DNA of 30,389 nt from Lachnospiraceae bacterium UBA3282 (GTDB lineage: Bacteria > Bacillota > Clostridia > Lachnospirales > Lachnospiraceae), in contig DETS01000079.1 in NCBI GenBank assembly GCA_002361735.1, positions 13,966-44,354 on the forward strand, given 5' to 3'. The position numbers and the translations under genes are program-made. Positions 1 to 6,680 of the stretch are shown in pieces; position 1 is the stretch's first letter, and every line of letters starts with the position of its first letter. The notes beneath the pieces were generated by a model. It worked only from the letters and a program-made list of their open reading frames with translations, searched no databases and was not told where the DNA came from.

Positions 1-74
1 CCGCCGATCTCAACGAAACTGTTTTCATCGAGTAAAGCATTGATTCTTTGACTCGCTTGAGATGTAGTACTCAT
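1..74 (-). CDS. Carboxyl transferase subunit, N-terminal fragment (cut by window edge)
   Basis: Only the first 24 codons are present; the gene runs off the left edge. The start ATG (72-74) is preceded by a clear GGAGGG ribosome binding site. The N-terminus reads MSTTSQASQRINALLDENSF and continues VEIGG. The segment with RI..LLD..SFVEIG resembles the start of acyl-CoA carboxylase or methylmalonyl-CoA decarboxylase carboxyl transferase subunits from Lachnospiraceae, which act on a biotin carrier. This is recognition of a short N-terminus only, so the enzyme and its substrate cannot be fixed. It could equally be an acetyl-CoA, propionyl-CoA or methylmalonyl-CoA enzyme. Confidence 0.6.
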   Translation of the reverse strand, partial: MSTTSQASQRINALLDENSFVEIG

Positions 75-103
75 TTTTCAGCCCTCCATTTATATAATAT
101 TAA

Positions 104-131
104 ATTATAAATAATAAAACTTTACCACAAA
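104..131 (-). promoter_or_regulatory. Possible promoter for the carboxyl transferase gene
   Basis: A perfect TATAAT (104-109, minus strand) lies in an AT-rich stretch about 30 bases before the start codon. The best -35 candidate, TTTGTG at 126-131 with 16-base spacing, is poor, so the assignment rests mainly on the -10 element. Confidence 0.3.
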
Positions 132-187
132 GTGGCATAACACACGAAAGTAGTATAACACAGAATCCCCTTTCCGACCAGCAGAAT

Positions 188-1528
188 TTACAAAAAAATT
201 ACAAGTTTTACGATGTAATCCAGAATCCATAAAAAGCTCTGTTCCTCCACCGCGTCCTCCGTCAAAACGTCATAGCTTTTTATGAGTTCACCGTTCAGAT
301 AGTAGGAGACCTCTCCCACCTTCGCTCCCGCGGCAACAGGTGCGTCAAGGATCGTCTCCACGCGGGTCTTCACCTCCACACGATCCTCCTCGCAAAGCAA
401 ATAAGACAGGCTCTCCTCCCCCTTCTCCATGGCAGCGCCGACAACCGCCTGATCCCAAGGCGTCCCTCTCTCACCCGCTATACCGCCCCGCACGGGGATA
501 TCCGCAAATGTCTTTTCCTCATAGATATCCTGATAATGGTAATGCTCCATGCCGTAGGCGGCAAGTTTCTTCATATCGCTCCACTTATAGCTCCTGTTAT
601 TGGGCCAGCCGCAAGCCAAAAGCGCAACGGTGAAGGTCCTGCCCTCGCTCTCGATTGCCCCTACATAACAGTAACCTGCATTGTTTGTAAATCCCGTCTT
701 CCCTGAAAGCGCCTCCTCCATCATTCCCAGAAAAGCGTTATGATTGTTACAGTGAAAACTCCTGCTGCCGTCCGCATCGGTAAAATCATAGCTCAGTGTA
801 CGGGTGATCTCTAAAAAGGCGTCTTTTTGCGGAGAATCCGTCACACAGTAAGCCATGATCTTTGCCAGATCCGCCGCCGTTGTGGAATGTACCTTTCCAC
901 TCTCGTTCACCGTCGCATCCAGACCGTTCGGCGTAATAAAATATGTATCGTAACAACCAATATCCCGCGCCTTCTGGTTCATCATGACCGCGAACTTTTC
1001 CACGCTTCCGCCCACTGCCTCCGCAATCACCACCGCAGAATCGTTATGCGACTCTAACATCAGGGAATATAACAGGTCCTTTAGGCGGAATTTTTCCCCC
1101 TGTCTGACATAGAGCTTCACTTTTGGCATACTCGCCGCATAGGCGGATGCTTCCGTGACCTGTTCCGGGTTCCCGTATTCCAAAGCCAGGATACAGGTCA
1201 TGATCTTTGTCGTGCTTGCCATAGGGAGGATAGAGTCTTCCTTTTTCCCGTAGAGTACCCGTCCCGAATCCGCATCCATCAAAACGGCTGCCTGCGCATA
1301 AAGCTGTAACTGTTCCCCTGCCGCTTCCTGTTCCCCGCTGTCAGGAGCCGCCTGAACTTTCGCCGCCGGAATGCTTTCCTGTCCGGCCGCATATGCCGTA
1401 CGCCGTAAAATCGCGCAACTTCCTTGATACCCCTGCACACAAAGCAGGGCAGCCGCCAATATGATAGCCGCTACCCTGTCACTTTTCCGTTTTCTACTAT
1501 TTTTTTTTAGATTCTTTAAGATGCGCAT
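188..1528 (-). CDS. D-alanyl-D-alanine carboxypeptidase (peptidase S11, DacB/DacF type)
   Basis: A low-molecular-weight penicillin-binding protein that trims the terminal D-Ala from peptidoglycan pentapeptides outside the membrane. A basic N-terminus is followed by a hydrophobic segment (about residues 20-35) acting as signal or anchor. The S11 motifs are in order: STTK around residue 105 (catalytic Ser and Lys), SHN around 165 in place of the common SGN, and KTG in SGKTGF around 280. The C-terminal part (about 340-430) fits the beta-rich PBP5 C-terminal domain and ends in a hydrophobic stretch (ILDYIVKLVIFL) suited to membrane association. The ATG at 1528 is used; a GTG lies two codons upstream at 1534. 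A strong AGGAGGAGG sits at 1572-1580, unusually far upstream. In many Clostridia a dac gene directly follows scpB; here two genes intervene. Confidence 0.9.
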   Translation of the reverse strand: MRILKNLKKNSRKRKSDRVAAIILAAALLCVQGYQGSCAILRRTAYAAGQESIPAAKVQAAPDSGEQEAAGEQLQLYAQAAVLMDADSGRVLYGKKEDSILPMASTTKIMTCILALEYGNPEQVTEASAYAASMPKVKLYVRQGEKFRLKDLLYSLMLESHNDSAVVIAEAVGGSVEKFAVMMNQKARDIGCYDTYFITPNGLDATVNESGKVHSTTAADLAKIMAYCVTDSPQKDAFLEITRTLSYDFTDADGSRSFHCNNHNAFLGMMEEALSGKTGFTNNAGYCYVGAIESEGRTFTVALLACGWPNNRSYKWSDMKKLAAYGMEHYHYQDIYEEKTFADIPVRGGIAGERGTPWDQAVVGAAMEKGEESLSYLLCEEDRVEVKTRVETILDAPVAAGAKVGEVSYYLNGELIKSYDVLTEDAVEEQSFLWILDYIVKLVIFL

Positions 1529-1617
1529 ACCCACGTCCAGAAAATTCCGTTCGTTAATATATATGCGCCGCGCCTCCTCCTATGACATGGTTTATTCGAC
1601 ACGAACACCGCCGCCGT

Positions 1618-2019
1618 TCAATCCCAATAACTGACTTCCTCAATCTCCAGCTTTTTACTTTTACAGACCGGACATGCCGTCTTTTTACTCCACGCCTCCA
1701 CGTTCTCCTCATCCGCGCAGAGATTTTTTATCCTTTTCCCACACTGTGGACAGCTTCCCACATAAGGCTCGTCATCTGCCGAAAGACCGACCATGGGAAC
1801 GCCCACTATGCAGTGACAATGCCCGCAGACTGCAATCCCATAGCGAAAATCGTATGCCGGAATCTCACTCGCCGCAAGCAGCGTTTTCACCTTTTCCTGT
1901 TCCTTCTCCAAAAAAGCAGCAACGATATTTGCCTTATTTGCGTGTGCCATACCGTTTCCTGTAATACAACGCCATATCCCGCCGCAGGCATCGCAGCGTA
2001 TATGAAAAACCTCTCCCAT
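1618..2019 (-). CDS. Small zinc-ribbon protein of unknown function
   Basis: About 133 residues. I do not recognise a named family. Four cysteine clusters stand out: CDACGG near the N-terminus, CGHCHC in the middle, CPQCGKR, and CPVCKSKK near the C-terminus, which suggests two or more zinc ribbons. There is no signal peptide or membrane segment, so it is probably cytosolic. The ATG at 2019 was chosen because AAGGGAG stands 9-10 bases before it. A TTG at 2094 would extend the frame into the flagellin stop region but lacks a ribosome binding site. It lies 67 bases after the flagellin stop with no obvious terminator between, so co-transcription from the flagellin promoter is likely. A link to flagellin folding, secretion or activity is only inferred from position. 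Confidence 0.75.
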   Translation of the reverse strand: MGEVFHIRCDACGGIWRCITGNGMAHANKANIVAAFLEKEQEKVKTLLAASEIPAYDFRYGIAVCGHCHCIVGVPMVGLSADDEPYVGSCPQCGKRIKNLCADEENVEAWSKKTACPVCKSKKLEIEEVSYWD

Positions 2020-2086
2020 CGTTTTCCGCTCCCTTCCGGTATCCATAGACACGCGGTGTAAAAATCCCAGGCATCCCCGTATGTCA

Positions 2087-3964
2087 TCAACCAAGAAGAC
2101 TCAGTATCATCTGGGAGCTCTGGTTCGCCTGCGACAGCATAGATGTCCCTGCCTGCATCAAAATCTGATTGTTGGAATACCCCACCATCTCTGTCGCAAT
2201 ATCCGCATCCCTGATCTGAGACTCCGCCGCCGTAGTATTCTCAATGATATTATTCAGGTTATTTATGGTATGCTCCAGACGATTCTGGATCGCACCGTAA
2301 TAGCTCCTCACGTTGCTGACATACTGTATCGACCGTTTGATACCCTCGATTGCCAGATCCGCATCTTCCATCGTTCTGACATTGGTATCCTCCAGCCCGA
2401 GCGCCTTGGCATTCATCTGATACAGATTGACGTCTATGTGAATCCCCGGCTCTGCACCCACCTGAAGCCATGTGCCCACCGCGCCGCTGTAGTCTACTCT
2501 GACCCGGAAAGGATCGATCTGAAACGGCTGACTCGGATCCCATCCCGTGCCGAGAAGGGAGGAACCGCCTTTATTCAGCCCGCCCGCAATAAACGAACCG
2601 GCACCATCTTTGGATTCGTAAGCCAGTTTCCTGACAAACTCCGTCAGGTCGGCATCTCCCGTCTTAAACAGCTGGTTCATTGTGGCTGTGTTAATACCCG
2701 CATATTTCTTAAGCGTATCGTCTAACTTCTGTCCCGCAAGCAGATCGGTAAATATCTTATTTATGCCGTCCGTTACAGTCGCATCAAGACCCTTTCCCGA
2801 AGTCTTGCCGCCACCCGCCAGATAACCGAAATAAGCAGTTCCCAGATAGCCATGCCCGTAGGGTCTGCCGCCCATGGTAAACTTTGTCAAATAATTGGCA
2901 ATATTGGCATCCTGACCGGTGTCATTCTCATTGTTCAAATACTGTGCGTAATAGGACAGGGTATCATTCCACCCGGTCGTAAAGCCACCGCCCGCAAGCT
3001 GCGCCGTGCCTTCCACAAACCATGTGGGGTACTTTTCCCCTTTGCGCCCGCTCATACCGTCCGTCAGCGTATACTGCATCACCGAGTGCATCAGCTCGTG
3101 CGCCAGCGTGGATTTCAGTACTTCCGTGCGGTCACCGCCGCCGTCTGCATCCGAGTCCTTAAAATCGGCGGAATCCACCCGGATTCCCATGGAGACAGGC
3201 TTACCGCTGCTGCCGTAGCTAAAAGAGGCGTAAGCTAACGTCTGGTTCTTGCCATCGATATAGGCAACCTCCAAAGACATTTTAATGGTATCGCTCCCCA
3301 CCGCTGTCTTCAGTGGATCAAAAGTGTCCATAATCTGCTTGACCGCATTCGGTACAATCTCATTCGCGATCATATCCGCCAGCTTACTGCCGCTGGAAAC
3401 CTGAACTGCTGCATCCGCTCTGGCTGCTCCTGCCGCCATCGGTCCTGCCTGTGCCTCGCTTACCGACATGGAACCGTCCCGCAGGTCGTAGACGATATCA
3501 TAATTCTTCATCTCTACGTATCCCGATTCGAGAGGCGATGTACCGTTTGGCGGAAAGATTTCAATCTCATTGAAGGTGGTATTGCGCGCCACCCTGTCGA
3601 TCTCCGACTTAAGCTGCTGAATCTCCGCATCGATCATCATCCGGTCCGCATCCTGCAGGGTACCGGTAGCCGCCTTGATCGCCAGCTCATTCGCGCGGTG
3701 CAGCATATCATGCACCTCATTGAGGGCGCCCTCTCCAATCTGTACCATGGAGATGCCGTCCTGTGCATTTGCCGCAGCCTGTGTCAGGCCGCGCATCTGT
3801 CTTCTCATTTTTTCGGAAATAGAAAGACCCGCCGCATCATCCGCGGCGCGATTGATCCGATAACCGGAAGATAATTTTTCTGATCTTTTAGCCTTCGCCT
3901 TCGTGGTCATGCCAAGGTTACGGCTTGCGTTTGCTGCAAGTATATTCGTCTGTACTGATAGCAT
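2087..3964 (-). CDS. Flagellin with inserted zinc metallopeptidase domain (flagellinolysin type)
   Basis: This 625-residue flagellin is far longer than a minimal one of about 270-300. Residues 1 to about 140 form the conserved N-terminal D0/D1 helices (NILAANASRNL, SSGYRINRAADDAAGLSISEK). The last 115 or so residues form the C-terminal helices (NLNNIIENTTAAESQIRDAD, ending QMILSLLG). The hypervariable region holds a domain with HELMH at 289-293 and WFVEG with Glu at 318, the HExxH plus downstream-Glu layout of gluzincins (clan MA). In the known flagellinolysin family such a domain makes the filament surface proteolytic. Two zinc-binding His, the catalytic Glu and the third ligand are all present, so activity is plausible. 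The ribosome binding site is a run of seven Gs four bases before the ATG. A sigma-28-type promoter lies upstream. No other flagellar gene is in the window. Confidence 0.93.
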   Translation of the reverse strand: MLSVQTNILAANASRNLGMTTKAKAKRSEKLSSGYRINRAADDAAGLSISEKMRRQMRGLTQAAANAQDGISMVQIGEGALNEVHDMLHRANELAIKAATGTLQDADRMMIDAEIQQLKSEIDRVARNTTFNEIEIFPPNGTSPLESGYVEMKNYDIVYDLRDGSMSVSEAQAGPMAAGAARADAAVQVSSGSKLADMIANEIVPNAVKQIMDTFDPLKTAVGSDTIKMSLEVAYIDGKNQTLAYASFSYGSSGKPVSMGIRVDSADFKDSDADGGGDRTEVLKSTLAHELMHSVMQYTLTDGMSGRKGEKYPTWFVEGTAQLAGGGFTTGWNDTLSYYAQYLNNENDTGQDANIANYLTKFTMGGRPYGHGYLGTAYFGYLAGGGKTSGKGLDATVTDGINKIFTDLLAGQKLDDTLKKYAGINTATMNQLFKTGDADLTEFVRKLAYESKDGAGSFIAGGLNKGGSSLLGTGWDPSQPFQIDPFRVRVDYSGAVGTWLQVGAEPGIHIDVNLYQMNAKALGLEDTNVRTMEDADLAIEGIKRSIQYVSNVRSYYGAIQNRLEHTINNLNNIIENTTAAESQIRDADIATEMVGYSNNQILMQAGTSMLSQANQSSQMILSLLG

Positions 3965-3968
3965 TTTA

Positions 3969-4014
3969 CCCCCCCGACGAAATCAGCTTCCTTGCCTTCC
4001 TTCCTAATAGTCGG
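3969..4014 (-). promoter_or_regulatory. Flagellin mRNA leader: G7 ribosome binding site, hairpin and GGA motifs
   Basis: Just before the flagellin start the transcript has CCGAC (4010-4014) able to pair with GTCGG (3974-3978). The stem partly covers the G7 ribosome binding site (3969-3975). The loop (3986-4006) carries repeated AGGA/AGGC motifs. In B. subtilis the hag leader is bound by CsrA, which recognises GGA motifs, and FliW relieves this. Similar control here is inference. Confidence 0.4.
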
Positions 4015-4091
4015 TTCCTACAGGCACTGCTGTCTGTTCTGGGGACAATATGTATTTGGTTTATGAGCAGCAATATACAACTATATTTTTT

Positions 4092-4119
4092 ATATCGGCT
4101 CACTGCTCCAATTCCTTTA
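4092..4119 (-). promoter_or_regulatory. Sigma-28 (SigD/FliA) promoter of the flagellin gene
   Basis: On the minus strand TAAA (4116-4119) is followed after 16 bases by GCCGATAT (4092-4099), an excellent match to the motility sigma factor consensus TAAA-N15-GCCGATAT. It lies directly after the scpB stop codon and about 130 bases before the flagellin ATG, giving an untranslated leader of roughly 120 nt. Confidence 0.85.
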
Positions 4120-4126
4120 GCCTCAA

Positions 4127-4696
4127 TTAGATATCCAACTGCATCTCCACCTCGGACTCCGCCTGCTGCTTAAACTCCTCGATCTGCACAGCGGAAAGCT
4201 CCGGCAGCTCCTCGATGGATTTCACGCCAAAGCTCCGAAGGAACTGCTCCGTCGTGCCAAAAAGTAACGGTCGTCCTGGTGCGTCCAGTCTCCCCACCTC
4301 GGTGATCAACTCGAACTCCAAAAGTCTGTTAACCGCGTGATCGCAGCTCACTCCCCTCACCTTTTCGATTTCCAATCTGGTGATGGGCTGCTTATAGGCA
4401 ATAATGGAAAGGGTTTCAAGCAGAGTATCCGTAAGTACAAATTTTTTCGGGGTCTTCGCGATCTTGATCAAATACTCGTAAAGTTCGCTCTTTGTACACA
4501 GCTGTACGGCGTCTTCCAGTGTGGTGAGCGCGATTCCCCTGCCCTCCTCCCGATAGGCCTCCGCCATCTCGTCGAGCAGCTTTTTGGTCGTATCCTTATC
4601 TTCTTCGATCACGGCAGCCAGTCTGTCGATCTCCACCGAATCCCCCATGGTGAACAGAATCGCCTCCAGCACCGCCTTCGCCTTGTTTTTCTCCAT
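4127..4696 (-). CDS. scpB: Segregation and condensation protein B
   Basis: ScpB is the winged-helix kleisin-associated subunit of the SMC-ScpAB condensin that compacts and segregates the chromosome. The 189-residue length is normal. Recognisable features are the N-terminal KAVLEAILFTMGDSVE, the ETLSIIAYKQPITRLEIEKV segment in the second winged-helix region, and the RPLLFGTTEQFLRSFG segment near the C-terminus. The start ATG at 4696 has GGGG 10 or so bases upstream. It follows scpA after a 130-base gap filled by hairpin repeats. The sigma-28 flagellin promoter begins just past its stop codon. Confidence 0.95.
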   Translation of the reverse strand: MEKNKAKAVLEAILFTMGDSVEIDRLAAVIEEDKDTTKKLLDEMAEAYREEGRGIALTTLEDAVQLCTKSELYEYLIKIAKTPKKFVLTDTLLETLSIIAYKQPITRLEIEKVRGVSCDHAVNRLLEFELITEVGRLDAPGRPLLFGTTEQFLRSFGVKSIEELPELSAVQIEEFKQQAESEVEMQLDI

Positions 4697-4719
4697 ATCC
4701 GTTTCCCCATATCTAATCT

Positions 4720-4829
4720 ACTTCAGCCGAGGTCGCGAAGCGATCCTCGAAAGTTAAATCCGAAGGATTTTACTTTAGCCGAGGTCGCGAAGCGATCCTC
4801 GAAAGTTAATTTCGCAGAAATTTACTTTA
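4720..4829 (-). repeat. Two-unit 52-bp tandem repeat made of alternating hairpins, between scpA and scpB
   Basis: Two units (4720-4771 and 4772-4823) plus the first 6 bases of a third, which contain the scpA stop codon. Each unit has a strong hairpin with a GAA loop, CGAGGTCGC-GAA-GCGATCCTCG with one bulged base (4728-4749 and 4780-4801). Each also has an AT-rich hairpin flanked by AAAGT and ACTTT (4750-4776 and 4802-4828). The second hairpin differs in core sequence between units (ATCC/GGAT versus TTTC/GAAA), yet both arms change together so pairing is kept. That suggests selection for structure. No promoter was seen inside. Confidence 0.85.
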
Positions 4830-5609
4830 ACTGACGCTTGTGAGCTGCAGCGGTCCCTCGTCCGCCACCTCTCTTGCCGTAATGATGATATCCGAGAAGG
4901 TATCCTCCTGCTCGATGCCGATGCGCCCAGTCTTTATCATCTCTAAAATCACCAGAAAAGTGACAATAATCTCCATCTTACTGTGCTGCTTTTCCAGAAG
5001 TTTTCGGAAACTGAACCTTCTGTGGCTCCGCACATACGTTTCCACATAAGCGGTCTTTGCATCCAAGTCGATCTCATCCTTCTCGATCTTTCCGAAAGTA
5101 CTCCTGACCGGATCGATCTTATCCTCCTGCCGCTTCATCGTCTGCTTGAATATCTCATGCAGCTTATTTAGAGTCATATCCCCGACCAGTTCCTCGTAGT
5201 CTATCGGCTGACGGTACTGCGCCACCTCAGGCGGCAGCGTCGGCCGTTTGTAAAGATTCCTCTCCGCATCCACCATGCGATCCCGCAGCTCATAGGACAT
5301 GTACTTACACATTTTGTATTCCAGGAGTTTTTCCACCAGTTCGGCTCTGGGATCTTCCTCCTCTCCTTCCTCATTTACTTCCTTGGGAAGAAGCATCCTG
5401 CACTTGATGTCGATGAGGGTTGCCGCCATCACGAGAAACTCGCTCATAACGTTCATGTCCTCGGTCTCCATCTGTTTGATATAATCCAGATACTGCTCGG
5501 TGACCTCCACGATGGGAATATCATAGATATCCACTTTATTTTTATCGATCAGGTGTAAAAGGAGATCCAACGGTCCCTCAAACACTTCCAGTTTCACAGG
5601 AATTGCCAT
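4827..5609 (-). CDS. scpA: Segregation and condensation protein A
   Basis: ScpA is the kleisin subunit bridging the SMC heads in the bacterial condensin. The 260-residue protein has the family N-terminus (KLEVFEGPLDLLLHLIDKNK, VDIYDIPIVEVTEQYLDYI), the LVMAATLIDIKCRMLLPKE helix, an acidic middle, and the C-terminal winged helix ending TFLVILEMIKTGRI followed by a short tail. The start ATG at 5609 has AGAGGA upstream. The stop codon falls in the edge of the hairpin repeat array that separates it from scpB. It follows the metallophosphoesterase gene by 42 bases, so the two are probably co-transcribed. Confidence 0.95.
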   Translation of the reverse strand: MAIPVKLEVFEGPLDLLLHLIDKNKVDIYDIPIVEVTEQYLDYIKQMETEDMNVMSEFLVMAATLIDIKCRMLLPKEVNEEGEEEDPRAELVEKLLEYKMCKYMSYELRDRMVDAERNLYKRPTLPPEVAQYRQPIDYEELVGDMTLNKLHEIFKQTMKRQEDKIDPVRSTFGKIEKDEIDLDAKTAYVETYVRSHRRFSFRKLLEKQHSKMEIIVTFLVILEMIKTGRIGIEQEDTFSDIIITAREVADEGPLQLTSVS

Positions 5610-5651
5610 AGCCTGTCCTCTCTGATTCTTAACTTCTCAACCGCATCTGAT

Positions 5652-6518
5652 TCAACATCCCTGCCTGTCCGGTATGAGGTCTATCACAATCAACTCTCCC
5701 GGATTAAAGATCCTGATCGGGATGGTGTGACTGCTCAGCCCTCTGCTTAAGATCATCGTACTGCCCCGCTCTTTGAACATACCGCCGTCATACTTTGGAA
5801 ACAGGGTAAGGCTCGGTGAGAGCACACCGCCCAAAAACGGCAGACGCATGATGCCTCCGTGTACATGACCGGACACTACAAGATCCGCGCCCCAGTCCGC
5901 GTAAGCGTCAAAATAGACCGGATTATGAGCGATGAGCAGTTGAAATGTTTCCCTGTCAGGCGTTCCCAAAAGCTTTTTCAGATAGGACGGCTCCATGGGT
6001 GCCCTCCTGAAATGTCTGTAATAGTCCCTGTCGATCTGTGCCCCACAGACAGCGATATTCCACGCAGGCAGATAAGCGGTCTCATTGATCAGCGGCTCGA
6101 TCCCCGCCTTTTTAAGCCCCGCCGTGTAGCCCTCATACATACCGGGATAGTGGTCAGGATAGAGACCCAGGCGATACTCATGGTTCCCCATTCCGTAATA
6201 AATGGGATAGTTTTTTGCCAGCCTCTCCATCAGGGTAAGCGCATCTGCGAAATCCGCACCCCGCTTCGCCGTCAACATGTCCCCTGCCGCCAGGATGCCG
6301 TCAGGTGAAATTTCATCGATTGCGGCAAGCAGTTTCTCATTCCCTTTTCCGAAGGATTTATTGTGCAGATCTGCAAGCAGCACAAATCTGCACGGCTTTG
6401 TCAACTTTTTTGACCTGATCTCATAAGTACGCGTCACAAAGCGGTTGCTGTCAAAGGCTGCAGAAAGCAGCACAATCAGAATGACCCCACAAATAACCGC
6501 TACAATGCACTCCGTCAT
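5652..6518 (-). CDS. Membrane-anchored metallophosphoesterase (calcineurin-like)
   Basis: A 288-residue protein with an N-terminal membrane segment (about residues 3-20) and a calcineurin-like phosphoesterase fold. Dimetal-site motifs are in order: LLADLHN around residue 50, AAGDML around 75, GNHEYRLG around 110, AHNP around 195, and the C-terminal SGHVHGG around 215. This pattern resembles the YkuE/YaeI group of membrane-linked phosphoesterases, whose substrates are mostly uncertain (lipid or nucleotide phosphates). The ATG at 6518 is chosen because AGGGGG stands 6 bases before it; longer in-frame starts lack a good site and would put a polar extension before the anchor. It sits between a dac gene and scpA. 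Confidence 0.88.
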   Translation of the reverse strand: MTECIVAVICGVILIVLLSAAFDSNRFVTRTYEIRSKKLTKPCRFVLLADLHNKSFGKGNEKLLAAIDEISPDGILAAGDMLTAKRGADFADALTLMERLAKNYPIYYGMGNHEYRLGLYPDHYPGMYEGYTAGLKKAGIEPLINETAYLPAWNIAVCGAQIDRDYYRHFRRAPMEPSYLKKLLGTPDRETFQLLIAHNPVYFDAYADWGADLVVSGHVHGGIMRLPFLGGVLSPSLTLFPKYDGGMFKERGSTMILSRGLSSHTIPIRIFNPGELIVIDLIPDRQGC

Positions 6519-6599
6519 AGTTCCCCCTGTCATAAGTCGCGTTCTTACAAGCACAATTTCTGCTTCGCTCCCCTTCTTCGTTCCTGCGCACAGAAGAAC

Positions 6600-6627
6600 G
6601 GCTGCCTGACGTCTCTGCCAGACAGCC
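6600..6627 (-). terminator. GC-rich hairpin between dac and the phosphoesterase gene, weak terminator at best
   Basis: GGCTGTCTG and CAGGCAGCC (minus strand) form a nine-pair stem with one G-T wobble and a 10-base loop. The following GTTCTTCTG is only partly T-rich, so partial termination or an mRNA-stabilising stem are both possible. Confidence 0.35.
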
Positions 6628-6680
6628 ACTTATACAGTGTATCACACCGCCTACTTCCCCGCAATCGGTGAACTTCTGTT

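Noticed and set aside
2020..2094. TTG start for the zinc-ribbon gene overlapping the flagellin stop
   Set aside because: No ribosome binding site precedes the TTG, while the ATG at 2019 has AAGGGAG at good distance.
2081..2725. Plus-strand open frame of 214 codons opposite the flagellin C-terminus
   Set aside because: Antisense to well-conserved flagellin sequence, with no ribosome binding site and no recognisable protein features.
4720..4829. CRISPR-like short repeat array
   Set aside because: Only two units with no unique spacers; the units are continuous hairpins and no cas genes are near.
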